Positions 1-6,489 of a stretch of 6,719 bases of DNA are shown here, piece after piece. This DNA comes from a bacterium (GTDB lineage Bacteria > Planctomycetota > Phycisphaerae > Phycisphaerales > UBA1924). The notes below the pieces were generated by a model, which was given only the letters and a program-made list of their open reading frames with translations, was not told the origin of the DNA and did no database searches. The stretch is from the NCBI GenBank assembly GCA_002401225.1, contig NVSM01000022.1, positions 16,393 to 23,111 on the forward strand. Direction: 5' to 3'. The position numbers and the translations under genes were made by a program. Each line of letters opens with the position of its first letter. Positions within the stretch are counted from its first letter, which is position 1.

Positions 1-203
1 AAGATATTCGTCACATCCATTGTGCTGAATCCCCATTTGACTGCGTACCGATGGCATCGTGTCAGCGTTGGGTCGAGCACCTTGGCATCAGCGGTGGAGG
101 GGTTGAGCAGGCAGAAGCATACACGCTTTCCACCGGGTGCCCATCGCCTACCGAGGGTGTATCGGTATGCCTCGGTATCATCAAATGTGGCCCAGCCTCG
201 CAT
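1..203 (-). CDS. DUF1643 family protein, N-terminal part (cut by window edge)
   Basis: The minus strand reads open from an ATG at 203 to the left edge, giving 67 residues with no stop, so the 3' end lies outside. The translation carries the hallmark of the DUF1643 family: a GRRW-APGG segment (residues 18-25), then LLNPSTADA (32-40), DPT and RC (44-50), and a KWGF...VTN stretch (56-66). Family members usually have LNPSTADA-x-x-x-DPT-x-x-RC followed by a WGY...VVNLFA segment, so the match covers about the first 60% of the expected domain. The biochemical function of DUF1643 is not established; members are small, cytoplasmic and often found in accessory gene neighbourhoods. An in-frame TAG at 227-225 limits the start to ATG 203 or TTG 221. 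Neither has a convincing Shine-Dalgarno, and ATG is preferred. It is divergent from the hydrolase, with 58 bases between starts. Confidence 0.85.
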   Translation of the reverse strand, partial: MRGWATFDDTEAYRYTLGRRWAPGGKRVCFCLLNPSTADAKVLDPTLTRCHRYAVKWGFSTMDVTNI

Positions 204-261
204 GTGGTAGGATATGGGCAATACCTAGCGATGTTCTGCGTTGGGGAGAAAAGGAATCACA
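204..261. promoter_or_regulatory. Short divergent intergenic region with imperfect dyad
   Basis: This 58-base gap separates the leftward DUF1643 start (203) from the rightward hydrolase start (262), so it must hold, or overlap, the promoters of both unless they lie inside the opposing gene. No good -35/-10 pair is visible on either strand. The segment 208-227 is an imperfect inverted repeat of the form TAGG-n3-TG-n2-CA-n3-CCTA (6 of 10 pairs match). It could be an operator shared by both genes, but a match of this quality can arise by chance. The hydrolase ribosome binding site lies at its right end. Confidence 0.3.
249..255 (+). promoter_or_regulatory. Ribosome binding site of the alpha/beta-hydrolase
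   Basis: AAAAGGA lies six bases before ATG 262, the normal position for a Shine-Dalgarno. It decides the start in favour of ATG 262 over the in-frame TTG at 241, which has no purine-rich site in front of it. Confidence 0.65.
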
Positions 262-1221
262 ATGCTCACACTCGCTGCTGTTGTACTCTCGTTGGTCGTT
301 GTCAATCTCAGTGGTATCGTCGAGCCAGAATCGAATACGCCGTATGTTGAAATTAATCTCAACGAACCTGAGCCGGTGGTCGAGCCATCGCCTGCGATGA
401 AGATGCAGGCGACGAAGGATATCAAATACATTAATCGCCGATGGACGCGTAAAGGGCTGACGAGTTTGGATGTGTATCAGCCGATGTATATTCATGGACG
501 AGGACAAGATGTAGTTGATCGTCCGATCCTGATCTTCATCCACGGCGGCGCATGGGCCTTCGGCGACAAGAAACGCCTCGAACACAAAGCCGAAATGGCA
601 TTGCGCAACGGCTGGGTCTATGTCAGTATCAACTATCGGCTCTCGCCAAGGGTCAAGCACCCTGAACATGCACGCGATGCAGCCGCGGCGATTGCATATG
701 TCCGAGACCATGCCCAAGAGTTCGGCGGCGACGCAAGTAATATCGTCATCATGGGGCACAGTGCCGGTGCACACATCGCCGCGATCGTTGCTTGCGACGA
801 GGACCTTCTCAGCGAGTATGGCATGAAGCCTTCAGACCTTGATGGCGTGGTCCTGCTCGATGGGGCAGGCTATGACATTCCCAACCAGATGAACTCGCCA
901 TTGCTCACCGGAGTGACGCGCAAGATGTACGAGAGAGCATTTGGCACTGATACACAAGCCTGGATTCAGGCATCGCCAACCCTCCAAGCCAAGCCCGGCG
1001 ATGATTTGCCGCCTTTATTGGCGGTGCATATCGATCGTGCGCGATCACGGATTGAGACACCCAAACTTGTTGAAGCATGGGCAGCAACCGGAGCGATGGC
1101 CAAGGTTCATTATGCTCCCGAGCCAGATCACAAAGGAATCAATACCAACATCGGCAAAGAAAACGACCCAGATTCCCAGGTCGTTGAAGCGTTCATTCTC
1201 AAGGCGTTCGCCCAAGACTGA
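262..1221 (+). CDS. Alpha/beta-hydrolase, BD-FAE / lipase-esterase type, with N-terminal hydrophobic segment
   Basis: This 319-residue protein belongs to the alpha/beta-hydrolase fold and resembles the esterase/feruloyl-esterase-like (HSL/BD-FAE) group. Residues 1-20 form a hydrophobic stretch that is probably a signal peptide or membrane anchor, followed by an acidic, proline-rich linker (about 21-48) and the catalytic domain. The oxyanion-hole motif HGGAW is at 94-98, the nucleophile elbow GHSAG at 165-169 (Ser167), and the likely catalytic His290 sits in a PDHKG context. The acid is less clear: Asp258, in an HID-R context, falls near the place of the usual GD-x-D-x-x-V segment, which is not well preserved. 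It likely hydrolyses an ester of a small or carbohydrate-linked substrate outside the cytoplasm, but the substrate cannot be read from sequence. If translation began at TTG 241, seven extra residues (MGRKGIT) would give the signal peptide a basic n-region, but those codons coincide with the ribosome binding site of ATG 262. Its stop is one base from the yebC stop on the other strand. Confidence 0.9.
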   Translation: MLTLAAVVLSLVVVNLSGIVEPESNTPYVEINLNEPEPVVEPSPAMKMQATKDIKYINRRWTRKGLTSLDVYQPMYIHGRGQDVVDRPILIFIHGGAWAFGDKKRLEHKAEMALRNGWVYVSINYRLSPRVKHPEHARDAAAAIAYVRDHAQEFGGDASNIVIMGHSAGAHIAAIVACDEDLLSEYGMKPSDLDGVVLLDGAGYDIPNQMNSPLLTGVTRKMYERAFGTDTQAWIQASPTLQAKPGDDLPPLLAVHIDRARSRIETPKLVEAWAATGAMAKVHYAPEPDHKGINTNIGKENDPDSQVVEAFILKAFAQD

Positions 1222-1222
1222 C

Positions 1223-1990
1223 TTATTCGAGGTTGGCGAGGTCTTCGATATTGAAGTCGGCGTTTGAATAAACCTTCTGCACATCGTCATTGTCTTCGAG
1301 CGTATCGATCAGGTTCATGACCTTGCGGACATCGTCGCCTGCGACGGGGACGGTGTTCTCGGGGATGCGAGCGATTTCGGCTTCGAGAATTTCTACGCCG
1401 TCGGCTTCGAGTGCTTCCTTGACCGTGATGAACTCAGTGGCGTCTGTCAAGATAGTCCATACGCCCGGGTTCTCTTCGTCGGCGCCTTCGGGAGCCTGGA
1501 CATCATCGGCGCCGGCTTCGAGCGCCTTGTCCATGATGGTGTCTTCATCATATTTGGATGCGTCGATAATGATCTGCCCTTTGGTCTGGAACATGAATGC
1601 GACGGCCCCCGCGTTGCCCATCGAGCCGCCCCTCTTCTTGAAGATGTTGCGAACATCGCCAACGGTGCGGGTGTTGTTGTCGGTCAGCGTGAGTACCAGG
1701 ATCGCGGTGCCGCCTGGGCCATAGCCTTCGAAGACGACATCTTGATAGTCTGCGCCGCTGGTATCACCCGAGCCCTTGGCGATGGCACGCTTGATCGTGT
1801 CCTTGGGCATGTTGGCATACTTCGATTCATCGATCGCGTAGCGGAGCGAGAGATTGGTTTCAGGATCGCCCCCGCCCATCTTGGCGGCGACCATGATCGC
1901 TTTGGAACACTTCGACCAAATCTTGCCCTTCTTGTTATCTTGGGCTGCTTTGCGATGCTTGATGTTTGACCATTTACTATGACCTGCCAT
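1223..1990 (-). CDS. yebC: YebC/PmpR family transcription/translation regulator
   Basis: The 255-residue product matches YebC/PmpR over its full length (family usually about 240-250). It begins with the diagnostic MAGHSKWSNIKHRK, followed by KKGKIWSK. It also has the YGPGG segment after a VVFEGY strand, an LTDNNTRT version of the family's LTDN-x-NRT motif, and a KRGGSMGNAGAVAFMF core. The acidic C-terminus (DVQKVYSNADF) is also typical. Family members are cytoplasmic. Some (PmpR and relatives) have been described as DNA-binding transcription regulators, and others have been reported to relieve ribosome stalling at proline-rich stretches; sequence alone does not say which applies. An upstream in-frame ATG at 2077 would add 29 residues absent from the family, and ATG 1990 has a good AGGAG site, so 1990 is the start. 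The gene converges on the hydrolase and lies 120 bases downstream of the TPR lipoprotein gene on the same strand. Confidence 0.97.
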   Translation of the reverse strand: MAGHSKWSNIKHRKAAQDNKKGKIWSKCSKAIMVAAKMGGGDPETNLSLRYAIDESKYANMPKDTIKRAIAKGSGDTSGADYQDVVFEGYGPGGTAILVLTLTDNNTRTVGDVRNIFKKRGGSMGNAGAVAFMFQTKGQIIIDASKYDEDTIMDKALEAGADDVQAPEGADEENPGVWTILTDATEFITVKEALEADGVEILEAEIARIPENTVPVAGDDVRKVMNLIDTLEDNDDVQKVYSNADFNIEDLANLE

Positions 1991-2110
1991 ATTCGGGCTC
2001 CTGTATCGTTTGCTGCACTCGGGCAGATTCTGTCGGTTTGCTATTCTTCGGCTAGATTGTTGGACGCTCGGGGCCAACTTTCAGATGGGGTGACGATTGA
2101 GTTTAAGAAA
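1991..2110 (-). promoter_or_regulatory. Leader/intergenic gap between the TPR lipoprotein gene and yebC
   Basis: These 120 bases are the only sizeable non-coding gap in the leftward gene set. They would have to carry any terminator for the upstream operon and any promoter for yebC. I find no GC-rich stem followed by a T-run on the minus strand and no convincing -35/-10 pair, so read-through from the operon into yebC is possible. A weak GTTGG...CCAAC pair at 2059-2078 is too short to call. Confidence 0.3.
1998..2002 (-). promoter_or_regulatory. Ribosome binding site of yebC
   Basis: On the minus strand AGGAG lies seven bases before ATG 1990. It supports the short, family-typical start over the upstream in-frame ATG at 2077. 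Confidence 0.75.
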
Positions 2111-5100
2111 TCATGGATCGGCTGCTGTTTCGTGCACTGAATCGGTGCTGTACCCGTCGCCAAGAGGGGCGAGCGTTGGGTGGCCGGTCGATTCGGCGTC
2201 TTGAAGCCGATACCGGATCTCGCGGAGTTCAGAACTCATCGCGTCGATCGCTCGCTGGTTTGGGTTGGGCTGGCCATTGAGCTGACGGATTCGTGAACGG
2301 GCGATGTCTTCAGCTCCGATCCACGCGTTGCTCGCGCGTTCGATGTAGCCGCCACGCCAGAGCGCGTCGCCAAGGTGAAGCATGATCGTCGCATTTTCAC
2401 GATCAACATCAAGCTTGTTTGCTCGTTCAAGCAACGAGATAGCGCCTTGTGTTTTGGGCTGATCTTCACCCTGCTCAATATCATCAAAGATGCCCATTTT
2501 GTAGCGAACCCAAGCGAGCGAATCGATGACCGAAGCTTCGTTTGGAAGCGAGAGAACCGCTCGTTCAAGCAGTTCAACCGCATACTCCATCCGGTCACCA
2601 ATCTCGGCGAGCATGTAGCCATAGTCGTTGTTCGACCAGGCATGATTGATATCGTAGGAGAGGGCGAGCTGGTAGTAGGACTCGGATTGATCGTCCCGTT
2701 CGAAGGCCGACGCCATGACCGCTGCGGTGTAGGCAAGGTCGGCCCGCTGCTCATCAAGTGTAACCGCAGGCTTGCTGCGGGCAGGCGTGCCAAGTTGGTT
2801 GGTCGTGAGTTCGATCGCCTGTGCCAACATCCCGTCATTTTGTGTATAGAGATCAAGCACGCCAAGCATGTCGGCGTTGTTTCCAACCGCACCAAGCAAA
2901 CGGTATGTCTCGACGACAAAGTCTGCATTGAGTGAATCAGATTCAATCGAGAGTCGGCTCAGCAACGCGATCGCTTCGTGCGTTCGCCCTTCGCCAAGGA
3001 GCGATTGTATGGGCAGGGTCAAGAGTTGATCCCGTTCGAGTTCCTCGTTCGCTTGGGCAGCAGATGCCCGCATAACTCCGATGAGCTGATCGAGATCAAG
3101 CTCAGGCTGCTGCGAAAGCAACAGCACTTGAACACGGGCAAGATGAAAGCCGAGTTGAGGCGAATGGGTTTCGATCAGTGAAATCAGTTCGAGAATACTC
3201 GATTCACTATGCAGGGTCTCGACAGAATCGACAAGTGCGAAAACGAGCTGGGTGAGTAGGTTTTTCTGTGCAGGCAGCAGCTCAATCTGAACCCTTTGAG
3301 CTTGGAACGAGGTGTGCAGCCGGGTGAGCAGGTCATCGATTGCCTCTTGTGTTTGAAGCGTCGCCAAGAACACGGCATATTCGATAGCTGGATCGATGCC
3401 TTCGAGCTTGCTCAGCCGATCGATCGCATGTTCGCGTGCCTCTTGAGGTAGTTCCATCGGCCCATCAAGCATGAGTTCGATCGTGCGTCCGAGTTCGAAC
3501 GAGCCGGTGCGTGCATAGCCATCAACAAGCGTTTGGTAGCTTCGTTGAGGCTCTTCAAGTTCGAGCAAGCCCTGAGCGGTTTTAATGATGCCTTGGATCG
3601 AGTTTGGGTTGGTTCGTATTCGATCTTCGAGCCACTCAACTCCTTCGACAAGCGCGTCGGGATAGTTCGTGGTGCTTTGGGTTTTCCAGATGCTCAGTAA
3701 CAGGTCGTAGCCGATCTCGCGATGAGGATAGCGGGTGTTGAGATCGATGAGCAAGATCTCAGCTTCGGTGATGAGATTGTTTCTTGCCAGTTCGCGGGCA
3801 CGCAAAAGCCCAAAGAGGGTCGATCGTGGGCGTGTGCTCGAGAGCTGGCGGACGATGAGCCCAAGCTCTTCTTTATCTCCAGTTGGTGATGATGGAGAAC
3901 GGAGCATGAAGAGTTGCTCGGCGATCTTCTCGTTGAACGGATCAATCTGAGTGGCGCGTTCAAGATAGGCAGCTGCGGCTTCAAAGCTTTGGCGGGTTTG
4001 TGCGATCTGCGCACCAAGAAGAAGATCCTCGACCTGCGCATCCGCATCATTGGCCAATGGCTCGATGACATCCCAAGCGGCAGTTGCTTGTTGGGCGACG
4101 ACGAGTGTCGATGCAAGCTGACGCGAAGCTGGGGGATTATCATCGTGCGTGTGCTGTTCAAGTTTTGCGATGAGTGTCGATGCGTTTTCCCATTGGCCGA
4201 CAAGTGCAAAGGCTTGGGCGTGGGTAGCGAGCCAGTGGGAGGTGTGCAATTCGGTGAGGTTGAGTATCAGATCCGACTCAAGGTGTCCGATCAAATCAGC
4301 ACGCCCAAGCCCGATACCCATCGCAGTGAGGAGCAGCTCTTGGGCTTGTGAACTCGGAGCAGCGTGTGTTCCCATGAACTTGACGGGGTGATCGAGCGTG
4401 CGGAGGAACCCAGAAGCAACCGCCCGAGCGATGGTAGGATTGGCTTCAAGAATCGAACTTGCAGCATCAAAGCGTTCGTCCTCATCTTCGATCTGGCGTA
4501 AAACTTGTAAGCACAAAATCGGATCGTTGGCAGTCGATCCCGCATTGGCGAGTCTAATGATTCCTTGCTCAGTATCAAGCGCTTCGAGTTCTACGCCTAA
4601 GAGTGATCGCTGGACGGAGGGCTGAAGGTTTGGGCGGGTGCTGAGTTCATTGATCGAGTTGGCAAGCACATCGCTGATGCCTTTAAATGATGCGAGGGTG
4701 TTGGCCCAGTGGTGTTCCTCGGTTCCAAGGTCTGTCCCGTTGTGCTCAAGATGGCTCAAGAAAATCAACGATGCACCCGCGGGGTGCCCTTGGCGTAAGG
4801 CCGATCCGATTTGACGAGCGACGAGGGCGAGCGGTGATCGTTGTGAGTTCGCGTCTGCATAGGCATATGCGTCTTGGGCGCGTTGGTGGGCACCGATCGA
4901 AGCCCACGCATCGCCCGCTAAAATCCACAGCGATGATCGCTGGCTCATGATCCCGATGATCTCACGCTTCCATCGCAGATCACGCGAAGTGGTATCAAAC
5001 GACGACAACGATTCTTCGAGCGTCAACGCGCCTGCTTTGAGATAGCCCGAGTTGATTTGTGCGCTTCCAAGAAGCACGCCAATGATCGAGCGGGCCATCG

Positions 5101-5794
5101 GATGCTTTTCAATAGCGTGGTCTGCCAATGCGGTGCTGCCCAACCAAAGAACACGGGCGTCATCGCCTCGCGTAGACGCGTCGCTCGCAAGATGTATCAA
5201 AGCCCTTGGCGAGCGATCGCCGAGTTCGACAGCGTGCTCATATGCGTTGATCGCGCCAACCCGATCGTTTGCGAGAATCAATGCATCGCCAAGTTCACGG
5301 AACAGCGAGCCTGCGAACGGGTCGAGCTGCGAAGCTTGTTTGAGTAGCTCGATGGCTTGGGCTGTGTTCCCGGTTTGGCGGAGCGTGCGTGCTTGGGTAT
5401 AGAGCTTCACCGCCTGCGATTTTCGGCTCGGGTCGATCTTATCGTGAATAGCCTCACCGTGATCAGCTTGGCCTTGGACATCGGCTAAAGCAAGTGCGTC
5501 GGCAGCAACCTCTGCGGGTTCGGTCAAGGCGCGTTGGTATCCCGGCGAGCCCGGCAAGAGTTCATTGAGTGCATCGGGGGCGATTGTTCGTAAAACATCG
5601 TCCGATGCAGGGTCCATCGGGTTGAGCAACTCGAGTTCGGCCCGTGCTTCGAGCGTCCGCAGCGGGCTCTCGATGTGCTCGGTGATCTCGATCAATCGTT
5701 CTTGTTTGGTTTGTTGTTGCGTGCAGGCAGGAAGTGATGCAAGGGCTGATCCTGCGATGATGATCAAGAGCAACGATCGAGGATGGGCATGCAT
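2111..5794 (-). CDS. Large TPR-repeat lipoprotein
   Basis: The product is 1227 residues long. The N-terminus is a classical lipoprotein signal: a basic residue (Arg6), a hydrophobic core (about 8-21) and a lipobox LPAC ending at Cys24, so the mature protein should be lipid-anchored and face the periplasm. TPR-like helical pairs are clear at about 126-193 (with AIELLKQASQLDP and AINAYEHAVELG), at about 592-622 (with AAAYLERATQIDPF) and as a C-terminal block at about 1050-1160 (NNDYGYMLAEIGDRMEYAVELLERAV, then SLAWVRYKMG, then LLERANKLD and LHLGDALWRGGY). The stretch between is alpha-helical in character with weaker repeats, and the last 25 or so residues look disordered. No catalytic domain is seen, so a scaffold or assembly role in the envelope is the natural inference. 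The C-terminal NDYGYMLA/DSLAW pattern resembles that of large TPR lipoproteins in other Gram-negative bacteria. Its ATG overlaps the stop of the preceding HhH gene in a TGATG, indicating translational coupling. Confidence 0.9.
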   Translation of the reverse strand: MHAHPRSLLLIIIAGSALASLPACTQQQTKQERLIEITEHIESPLRTLEARAELELLNPMDPASDDVLRTIAPDALNELLPGSPGYQRALTEPAEVAADALALADVQGQADHGEAIHDKIDPSRKSQAVKLYTQARTLRQTGNTAQAIELLKQASQLDPFAGSLFRELGDALILANDRVGAINAYEHAVELGDRSPRALIHLASDASTRGDDARVLWLGSTALADHAIEKHPMARSIIGVLLGSAQINSGYLKAGALTLEESLSSFDTTSRDLRWKREIIGIMSQRSSLWILAGDAWASIGAHQRAQDAYAYADANSQRSPLALVARQIGSALRQGHPAGASLIFLSHLEHNGTDLGTEEHHWANTLASFKGISDVLANSINELSTRPNLQPSVQRSLLGVELEALDTEQGIIRLANAGSTANDPILCLQVLRQIEDEDERFDAASSILEANPTIARAVASGFLRTLDHPVKFMGTHAAPSSQAQELLLTAMGIGLGRADLIGHLESDLILNLTELHTSHWLATHAQAFALVGQWENASTLIAKLEQHTHDDNPPASRQLASTLVVAQQATAAWDVIEPLANDADAQVEDLLLGAQIAQTRQSFEAAAAYLERATQIDPFNEKIAEQLFMLRSPSSPTGDKEELGLIVRQLSSTRPRSTLFGLLRARELARNNLITEAEILLIDLNTRYPHREIGYDLLLSIWKTQSTTNYPDALVEGVEWLEDRIRTNPNSIQGIIKTAQGLLELEEPQRSYQTLVDGYARTGSFELGRTIELMLDGPMELPQEAREHAIDRLSKLEGIDPAIEYAVFLATLQTQEAIDDLLTRLHTSFQAQRVQIELLPAQKNLLTQLVFALVDSVETLHSESSILELISLIETHSPQLGFHLARVQVLLLSQQPELDLDQLIGVMRASAAQANEELERDQLLTLPIQSLLGEGRTHEAIALLSRLSIESDSLNADFVVETYRLLGAVGNNADMLGVLDLYTQNDGMLAQAIELTTNQLGTPARSKPAVTLDEQRADLAYTAAVMASAFERDDQSESYYQLALSYDINHAWSNNDYGYMLAEIGDRMEYAVELLERAVLSLPNEASVIDSLAWVRYKMGIFDDIEQGEDQPKTQGAISLLERANKLDVDRENATIMLHLGDALWRGGYIERASNAWIGAEDIARSRIRQLNGQPNPNQRAIDAMSSELREIRYRLQDAESTGHPTLAPLGDGYSTDSVHETAADP

Positions 5795-6489
5795 CAGGAT
5801 GATCCCTTTGCGTTTGATTTGCTGAGTGCTGCCTTTGAGTTGGCGATCTTTGAGACCCGCTGATCAGAAGCCCAATGCTCGAGCAGCGTGTAGTATCGCA
5901 GGGCGTCATTCGCGCGGACAATTTTTTCCATGCGTTGGGTCTGCTGATAAATATCGAGTGTTGTATCGGTGATTTGCTCACGGGCGAGCTGTTTGGCGAG
6001 CCAATCATCGATCGGGAAGGCATGCCATCCCAGCCCGAGTAAGATCACACGCGAAGAAACAAACGGCGGGAGCCCGTCGATCACATTGAAATAATGGATC
6101 ACATCGCGTTTGTTCATCTCTCGCAATCGATTCAGCGAAAGCTCGTTTTCTGAAGCGAATACGGAGTTCAATATTCCAATCAACCTTTGGCTGCGTTCGA
6201 GGCTTCTCGGGTAGCGCGAGGGCAAAATCGCGGTAAGTTCTTCGGGCGTGCAAACACGCAGTTCGTGGAGGTCAATTAGATTGGCCTTGATACATTCGAC
6301 CGCACGCTGGGCATGCTCGATCGAGCTTTCCCAGACCAACATCGAGAACACAAGCTCGCTGATCAGCGGGTCGGCAGAGATGATCGTGTGATCCATGAGA
6401 TCCGCGCATCCGACGCCGCCAAGGCTGCCGAAGGATTGTTCAAGCTTGTGCATGAACTTGCTCATGATGTCAGAATCTGGCGTACTCAC
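5794..6489 (-). CDS. HhH-GPD / endonuclease III-like protein lacking catalytic and Fe-S residues
   Basis: The 231-residue product shows the helical layout of the HhH-GPD DNA glycosylase superfamily. DPLISELVFSMLVWES (40-55) corresponds to the DPFE-LLVA-ILSQQT region of endonuclease III, and ILPSRYPRSLERSQRL (88-103) to the I---G-YR-KA segment. NVIDGLPPFVSSRVILLGLG (135-154) aligns with the LPGVGRKTA helix-hairpin-helix, and FPIDDWLAKQL (158-168) with the PVDTHV-R segment. Asp161 matches the conserved catalytic aspartate, but the glycosylase/lyase lysine position holds Ser146 and the hairpin glycines are lost. There are only three cysteines (28, 66, 80), so the C-terminal [4Fe-4S] cluster is absent. 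It is therefore probably a non-catalytic or divergent relative that may bind nucleic acid. The GTG start at 6489 overlaps the rbfA stop (GTGA) and has AAAGAGGA nine bases upstream; the in-frame ATG at 6465 has no such site. The fold assignment comes from motif spacing read by eye. Confidence 0.7.
   Translation of the reverse strand: MSTPDSDIMSKFMHKLEQSFGSLGGVGCADLMDHTIISADPLISELVFSMLVWESSIEHAQRAVECIKANLIDLHELRVCTPEELTAILPSRYPRSLERSQRLIGILNSVFASENELSLNRLREMNKRDVIHYFNVIDGLPPFVSSRVILLGLGWHAFPIDDWLAKQLAREQITDTTLDIYQQTQRMEKIVRANDALRYYTLLEHWASDQRVSKIANSKAALSKSNAKGSS
5803..5808 (-). promoter_or_regulatory. Ribosome binding site of the TPR lipoprotein gene
   Basis: AAGGGA on the minus strand lies eight bases before ATG 5794, inside the last codons of the HhH gene. 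With the TGATG overlap it fits termination-reinitiation coupling of the two genes. Confidence 0.6.

Noticed and set aside
181..774. Long minus-strand open frame opposite the hydrolase
   Set aside because: It has no recognisable domain, overlaps the hydrolase core and the DUF1643 start in another frame, and its composition looks like antisense translation of a real gene.
1290..1724. Plus-strand open frame of 144 codons inside yebC
   Set aside because: The product is Ser/Ala/Val-rich low-information sequence typical of the antisense of a codon-biased gene; yebC on the other strand is unambiguous.
1991..2077. Upstream extension of yebC to ATG 2077
   Set aside because: The extra 29 residues have no counterpart in the family and the family-typical MAGHSKW start at 1990 has its own AGGAG site.
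2059..2078. GTTGG/CCAAC inverted repeat as a terminator for the operon
   Set aside because: The stem is only five pairs with a ten-base loop, and on the minus strand it is not followed by a T-run.
2375..4351. Several plus-strand open frames opposite the TPR lipoprotein gene (e.g. 2375-2935 and 3914-4351)
   Set aside because: None shows a domain or a good ribosome binding site, and the minus-strand lipoprotein frame is continuous across all of them.
5213..5220. GCGATCGC as a sign of a cyanobacterial (HIP1-rich) genome
   Set aside because: Only one exact octamer was found; the excess is in the shorter CGATCG, and the gene content does not point to cyanobacteria.
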